This document shows, piece after piece, positions 6,549-9,245 of a stretch of DNA of 9,245 nt. The notes under the pieces were generated by a model. That model had not been told where the DNA came from, did not search any database, and worked only from the letters and a program-made list of their open reading frames with translations. Each line of letters starts with the position of its first letter. Within the stretch, counting starts at the first letter, position 1. A program made the position numbers and the translations under genes. This DNA is from Campylobacterota bacterium (GTDB lineage Bacteria; Campylobacterota; Campylobacteria; Campylobacterales; SZUA-545): assembly GCA_003561815.1 (NCBI GenBank), contig PWVP01000198.1, forward strand, positions 1 to 9,245, written 5' to 3'.

Positions 6549-7433
6549 ATGCAAAAAAGAGAGATTTTTCGTAAAAAACATGAGCTTTGGATTACGGCGT
6601 TTTATCTCGCCCAGGGAGTAGAGTCCAGACGGCTCTATTTCGTGCTTGAGAGCGTGGCGCAGACGCAGCTAAAGCACCTGCGCTGGCTGGCCGATCGCAT
6701 TATCGCCGATATCCGGGAGTTTGACTACCCTGAGTATGACGGCACCCAGGAGCTGCCCAGAAGCTTCAATCTCGATCACGCCGCGCGCGGCTTTGAGCCG
6801 ATGAATGAACACGAAGTGACCGACTTTGTCCAGGTGCTGCTTGAGGAGGTGCTGGTGCTCAGCGAGGGCTTTGAGGGGCCGCTTTTTGAGCGGATGATCA
6901 GCGATGACACCTACTTCACCCACCGGCTGGAGCAGAGCAAAACCCACCTCGATCGCGCCGCACGGGTGCTCGATGCGCTCAATCCCGAAAAGAGCCGCCA
7001 GATGAGCGATCTCGATAGCGCCGAGCGGCTGAAGCTCGAAGCGGTGCTGCAGAATCAGTCGGCCAAAGAGTACGCCACGGCGATGAGCTTTCTCTATGTG
7101 CAGAGCCACAGTGAGCGGGGCGATCTGATCGGGGTGTTTGGGGATCTGATCGATGAGTCGCTGATGCACCTTAAGCACTATCTGCGGCTGCTCGCTTCGC
7201 TCGGACGGCTGGCGGTGCCGGCACCCTGCCGCCCGGAGGAGTATCAGGTGGGCGATCTGGAGGCGTTTATCCAGGCGGCGATCAGAGAGGAGGAAGAGGA
7301 GCAGCAGGAGCTTTTAGAGCTAAAAGCGCAGTTTGACTACGAGCAGTTTGTGCGGCTGGTGGATTTCGTGGTGGCTCAAGAGCGCTACCACATCCACCTG
7401 CTCGAGAAGCTGCTGACAGAGAGCGATCGTTAA
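6549..7433 (+). CDS. Helical, probably ferritin-like protein of unknown function
   Basis: A protein of 294 residues, predicted almost wholly alpha-helical, with no signal peptide or membrane segment. Several helices carry Glu/His spacings seen in four-helix ferritin-like folds: E34 with H43, DESLMHLKHY (202-211, with E203, H207, H210) and AQERYHIHLLEKLL (276-289, with a strict ExxH at E278/H281). A very acidic helix, REEEEEQQELLELKA, lies at 246-260. The C-terminal half (about 170-294) alone could make one bundle; the N-terminal half may be a second, degenerate one. Family knowledge: rubrerythrin- and ferritin-like proteins bind a di-iron centre and handle iron or peroxide. Here the helix-2 motif is ExxxH rather than ExxH, so metal binding is only inferred. 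AAGGAG (6536-6541), seven bases before ATG, fixes the start. The stop overlaps that of the convergent PNPOx-like gene. Confidence 0.5.
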   Translation: MQKREIFRKKHELWITAFYLAQGVESRRLYFVLESVAQTQLKHLRWLADRIIADIREFDYPEYDGTQELPRSFNLDHAARGFEPMNEHEVTDFVQVLLEEVLVLSEGFEGPLFERMISDDTYFTHRLEQSKTHLDRAARVLDALNPEKSRQMSDLDSAERLKLEAVLQNQSAKEYATAMSFLYVQSHSERGDLIGVFGDLIDESLMHLKHYLRLLASLGRLAVPAPCRPEEYQVGDLEAFIQAAIREEEEEQQELLELKAQFDYEQFVRLVDFVVAQERYHIHLLEKLLTESDR

Positions 7434-7798
7434 TCCTCGCCGCTGCCCACCAGTGGCCGCACCGAGATGATATCGAAGATTAAAAGATAGCGTTTGACAT
7501 CCTCGCGGGCGTGGGTGCGCAGAAGCGGCTGGATACGCGCCTCATCTTCGCTGATCTCAGCGAGCTTGAGGCTTAGGCGCACCCCCTCATACCCCTCGCC
7601 GTGGGCCTGAAAAAGGTAGCTCGCACTTGGATTTTCCCGAAGATTGGCGAGGTTTTGGCGATCGACGCTGATAAAGAGGGCGCGATCGGCCTCAATGTGC
7701 GGGCGGGCAAAGAGGGCGCTATTGACCACCCCGGCCCCATCGGCGGTGGAGAGCACCCCGACCCCGTCGTGGGCCTGAAAAAATGCAGCCAGATCCAT
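7430..7798 (-). CDS. PNPOx-like split-barrel flavin-binding protein
   Basis: A protein of 122 residues with the split beta-barrel pattern of the pyridoxamine 5'-phosphate oxidase-like superfamily: GVGVLSTADGAGVVNSALF (12-30), LFISVDRQNLANLRENP (41-57), ASYLF (59-63) and GVRLSLKLAEISED (72-85), then a C-terminal helix and strand. Such proteins bind FMN, F420 or heme as small homodimers. The short length and lack of PdxH-specific segments argue against true PNP oxidase, so the substrate is unknown. AGAAGGAG, six bases before the ATG, supports the start, and only one base separates it from the hemW stop, so the two are co-transcribed. The association with the heme chaperone gene hints at a cofactor or redox role, but that is inference. 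Its stop overlaps the stop of the convergent ferritin-like gene by four bases (TTAA). Confidence 0.75.
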   Translation of the reverse strand: MDLAAFFQAHDGVGVLSTADGAGVVNSALFARPHIEADRALFISVDRQNLANLRENPSASYLFQAHGEGYEGVRLSLKLAEISEDEARIQPLLRTHAREDVKRYLLIFDIISVRPLVGSGED

Positions 7799-7799
7799 T

Positions 7800-8846
7800 C
7801 TAAACTCCTTCTAATAGATAAAGGGCGATCGCATCGGCGATCAGGTAGTCGGGATTATAGATCCGATCGCCTTTTAAGGTGAGCTTGCCCGCGGCTATGA
7901 GCGTCTTGGTCCGCTGGAGCGCTTCGCCCTGAAGCCACGATTGTTGGATCCCTAAAAAGCAGCGAAGCCCCAGCATCACCCGCTCCATCTGCCACGCGGC
8001 CGGATCGATGCACTCCTCGTGGCAAAACAGCGGATCGTTTAGGTAGGCTAAAAGATCCGAGGAGGGCATATAGCGCCGCTGGCTGACACACCCCACCGCG
8101 CCGCAACCAATCCCCAGATACGGCTTTCCGGCCCAGTAGCCGCTGTTGTGGCTTGAGGGGGGGCCAAAGGCGGCCACCTCGTAGCGCGGATAGCCCGCCT
8201 GCTCGATCGCCGCACCAAAACCGCGCAACAGCTCCTCATCCTCACTCACCAGCTCTTGACGCGCCTCAAAGGGGGTGTTGGGCTCCAGTGTGAGCATGTA
8301 GGCGCTGATGTGATGGGCCGCCTCTGCCAAAGCGAGATCGGCCTTAAGGCTCTGGAGCGTATCGCCCTGCACACCGTAGATGAGATCGACGCTGATGCAC
8401 TCAAACCCCACCGATCGGGCCGCCTCAAGGGCGGCGATCGCCTCCTGGGGGCTGTGGCGGCGTCCGAGGGTTTGGAGCTTTTGGCCATTAAAGCTCTGCA
8501 CCCCTAGACTCAGGCGGTTGATCCCCAGCTTGCGCACCGCTTCACCCCAGTGGGGGCTAAAGGAGGAGGGGTTGGCCTCGATCGTCGCTTCGGCACCGGG
8601 GCGAAGCCGGGGGGTGATGCGCGCTAAAAGTGGCGCTAAAAGCTCGGCAGAGACGACTGAGGGGGTGCCGCCGCCGATATAGAGGCTGCTGATGGACTCC
8701 ACCTTAAAGCGCTGCAGATCCCACTCAAGCTGCTTGATGGCCGCATCACGGTAGGCGGGCAGCTGGCGCCGATCGCCGATAAAGGAGTTGAAGGCGCAGT
8801 AGGGGCATTTGCTCTCACAGTAGGGGATATGCAGGTATAGCATCAT
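7800..8846 (-). CDS. hemW: Radical SAM heme chaperone HemW
   Basis: A protein of 348 residues with the radical SAM cluster motif CESKCPYC (Cys10, Cys14, Cys17) near the N-terminus. GGGTP (58-62) binds S-adenosylmethionine, and TIEANP (88-93), RLSLGVQSF (111-119), LGRRHS (127-132) and DLIYGVQGDT (154-163) are the usual HemW/HemN blocks. It follows HemW rather than HemN: the cysteine motif is followed by A-F-N-S, without the extra Cys of HemN (CxxxCxxCxC), and the protein is shorter than the roughly 450-residue HemN. HemW is a heme-binding chaperone delivering heme to respiratory enzymes; such genes were often annotated as coproporphyrinogen III oxidase. ATG 8846 has AGAGG eight bases upstream; ATG 8843 is an alternative. 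It is followed in the same operon by the PNPOx-like gene and diverges from rppH, a neighbourhood I recall from other Campylobacterota. Confidence 0.93.
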   Translation of the reverse strand: MMLYLHIPYCESKCPYCAFNSFIGDRRQLPAYRDAAIKQLEWDLQRFKVESISSLYIGGGTPSVVSAELLAPLLARITPRLRPGAEATIEANPSSFSPHWGEAVRKLGINRLSLGVQSFNGQKLQTLGRRHSPQEAIAALEAARSVGFECISVDLIYGVQGDTLQSLKADLALAEAAHHISAYMLTLEPNTPFEARQELVSEDEELLRGFGAAIEQAGYPRYEVAAFGPPSSHNSGYWAGKPYLGIGCGAVGCVSQRRYMPSSDLLAYLNDPLFCHEECIDPAAWQMERVMLGLRCFLGIQQSWLQGEALQRTKTLIAAGKLTLKGDRIYNPDYLIADAIALYLLEGV

Positions 8847-8870
8847 TTTAGAAGCCTCTAATTGGCGTGC

Positions 8871-8890
8871 TGCTAGAATCTTTAGAGATT
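8871..8890 (+). promoter_or_regulatory. Extended -10 promoter of rppH with overlapping inverted repeat
   Basis: TGCTAGAAT (8871-8879) is an extended -10 element (TG, one base, then TAGAAT, 5 of 6). AATCT (8877-8881) and AGATT (8886-8890) form 5-bp inverted arms over its last three bases. The geometry is the same as at the toxin-antitoxin promoter. Initiation near 8886 would give a leader of about 66 nt. The region also faces hemW on the other strand, so the repeat could act on both genes. Confidence 0.5.
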
Positions 8891-8951
8891 AATCGCACAC
8901 GCATTATGCCCAAGTGGGCCTATATGCCGCGAGCAGCGGGGACGCACAACC

Positions 8952-9245
8952 ATGACAAAAGAGGCTAAGCGCTACCGCCCCAATGTGGCGGCCATCGTAC
9001 TCTCCAGCGACTACCCCGAAAAATGTGAGCTTTTTGTTGGTGAGAGGAGCGATATCAAGGGGGCCTGGCAGTTCCCCCAGGGCGGGGTTGACGATGAGGA
9101 GGCACTTAAAGAGGCGCTTTTTCGTGAGCTGGAGGAGGAGATCGGCACCCGGGATGTGGAGGTGGTGGCCGAACATCCAGAGTGGATCTGTTACGATTTC
9201 CCTGGCAATATCGCCGATAAGATGTACCCCTTTGACGGTCAGCGC
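8952..9245 (+). CDS. rppH: RNA pyrophosphohydrolase RppH (Nudix), partial, cut by the right edge
   Basis: The first 98 codons of a Nudix hydrolase. The RppH-type start YRPNVAAIVLS (8-18) is followed by WQFPQGG (39-45) and a perfect Nudix box at 44-66 (G-x5-E-x7-REL-x-EE-x-GT), with Glu62 and Glu63 as metal ligands. HPEWICYDFP (75-84) and MYPFDGQR (91-98) are typical of RppH. The enzyme removes pyrophosphate from the 5' triphosphate end of mRNAs and so starts their decay. The chosen ATG has GGGGA nine bases upstream; ATGs at 8906 and 8924 are in another frame. In Helicobacter pylori, as I recall, hemN/hemW, the Nudix gene and lysC are close neighbours, so an aspartate kinase gene may follow beyond the window. 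The remainder, probably about 55-60 codons, lies outside. Confidence 0.93.
   Translation, partial: MTKEAKRYRPNVAAIVLSSDYPEKCELFVGERSDIKGAWQFPQGGVDDEEALKEALFRELEEEIGTRDVEVVAEHPEWICYDFPGNIADKMYPFDGQR

Noticed and set aside
6669..7178. 169-codon minus-strand open frame inside the ferritin-like gene
   Set aside because: It is a shadow frame. The plus-strand gene has a strong ribosome site and coherent helical sequence.
7800..8846. Annotation of the radical SAM gene as coproporphyrinogen III dehydrogenase HemN
   Set aside because: The motif lacks the fourth cysteine of HemN (CxxxCxxCxC) and the protein is about 100 residues shorter than HemN. Both features fit HemW.
8906..8926. ATG codons at 8906 and 8924 as starts of rppH
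   Set aside because: Both are in a different frame from the Nudix protein, and the conserved N-terminus begins at the ATG at 8952.

Overview
The window reads as a chromosomal segment of a relatively GC-rich member of the Campylobacterota (epsilonproteobacteria). The evidence is the bamD-lon pair, the sequence character of Lon, BamD and RppH, and hemW next to rppH, which I recall as a common arrangement in this phylum. Strong use of G/C-ending codons makes a Nitratifractor- or Sulfurovum-like organism plausible, but genus is only a guess.

Positions 1-1306 (minus strand) are an accessory cassette. It has its own TATAAT promoter and four tightly packed genes: a Uma2-family PD-(D/E)XK nuclease-like protein, a minimal nucleotidyltransferase (MNT), a short HEPN-like protein, and a second MNT gene that begins with GTG and runs off the left edge. 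The HEPN protein has lost the catalytic histidine of its RX4HXY motif and most of its N-terminal half, so the module looks degenerate or altered.

Positions 1408-4496 (plus strand) hold housekeeping genes: the outer-membrane lipoprotein BamD and, 35 nt downstream, a complete Lon protease (803 aa) with a TTG start. A hairpin follows lon. Positions 4580-5171 hold a small type II toxin-antitoxin locus with an extended -10 promoter, a perfect 14-bp palindrome over the -10, an intact Phd/YefM-like antitoxin, and a PemK/MazF toxin gene broken by a frameshift just after the conserved Ser-Thr.

Positions 5181-6458 (minus) encode a 12-helix MOP-type polysaccharide flippase. Diverging from it, 6549-7433 (plus) encodes a helical, probably ferritin-like protein of unknown role. 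Its stop codon overlaps that of a convergent gene for a small PNPOx-like flavin-binding protein (7430-7798), which lies directly behind hemW (7800-8846, minus). rppH (8952 to the right edge, plus) diverges from hemW; 98 codons are present.

Beyond the genes, three sequence-level signals stand out. The toxin-antitoxin and rppH promoters share a 19/23 match with the same -10/palindrome geometry. CGATCG is strongly over-represented from 1719 onward but absent from the first 1.7 kb. CTAAAAG/CTTTTAG is also over-represented. No RNA genes, CRISPR arrays or insertion sequences were seen, and no gene-free stretch exceeds 300 bases.
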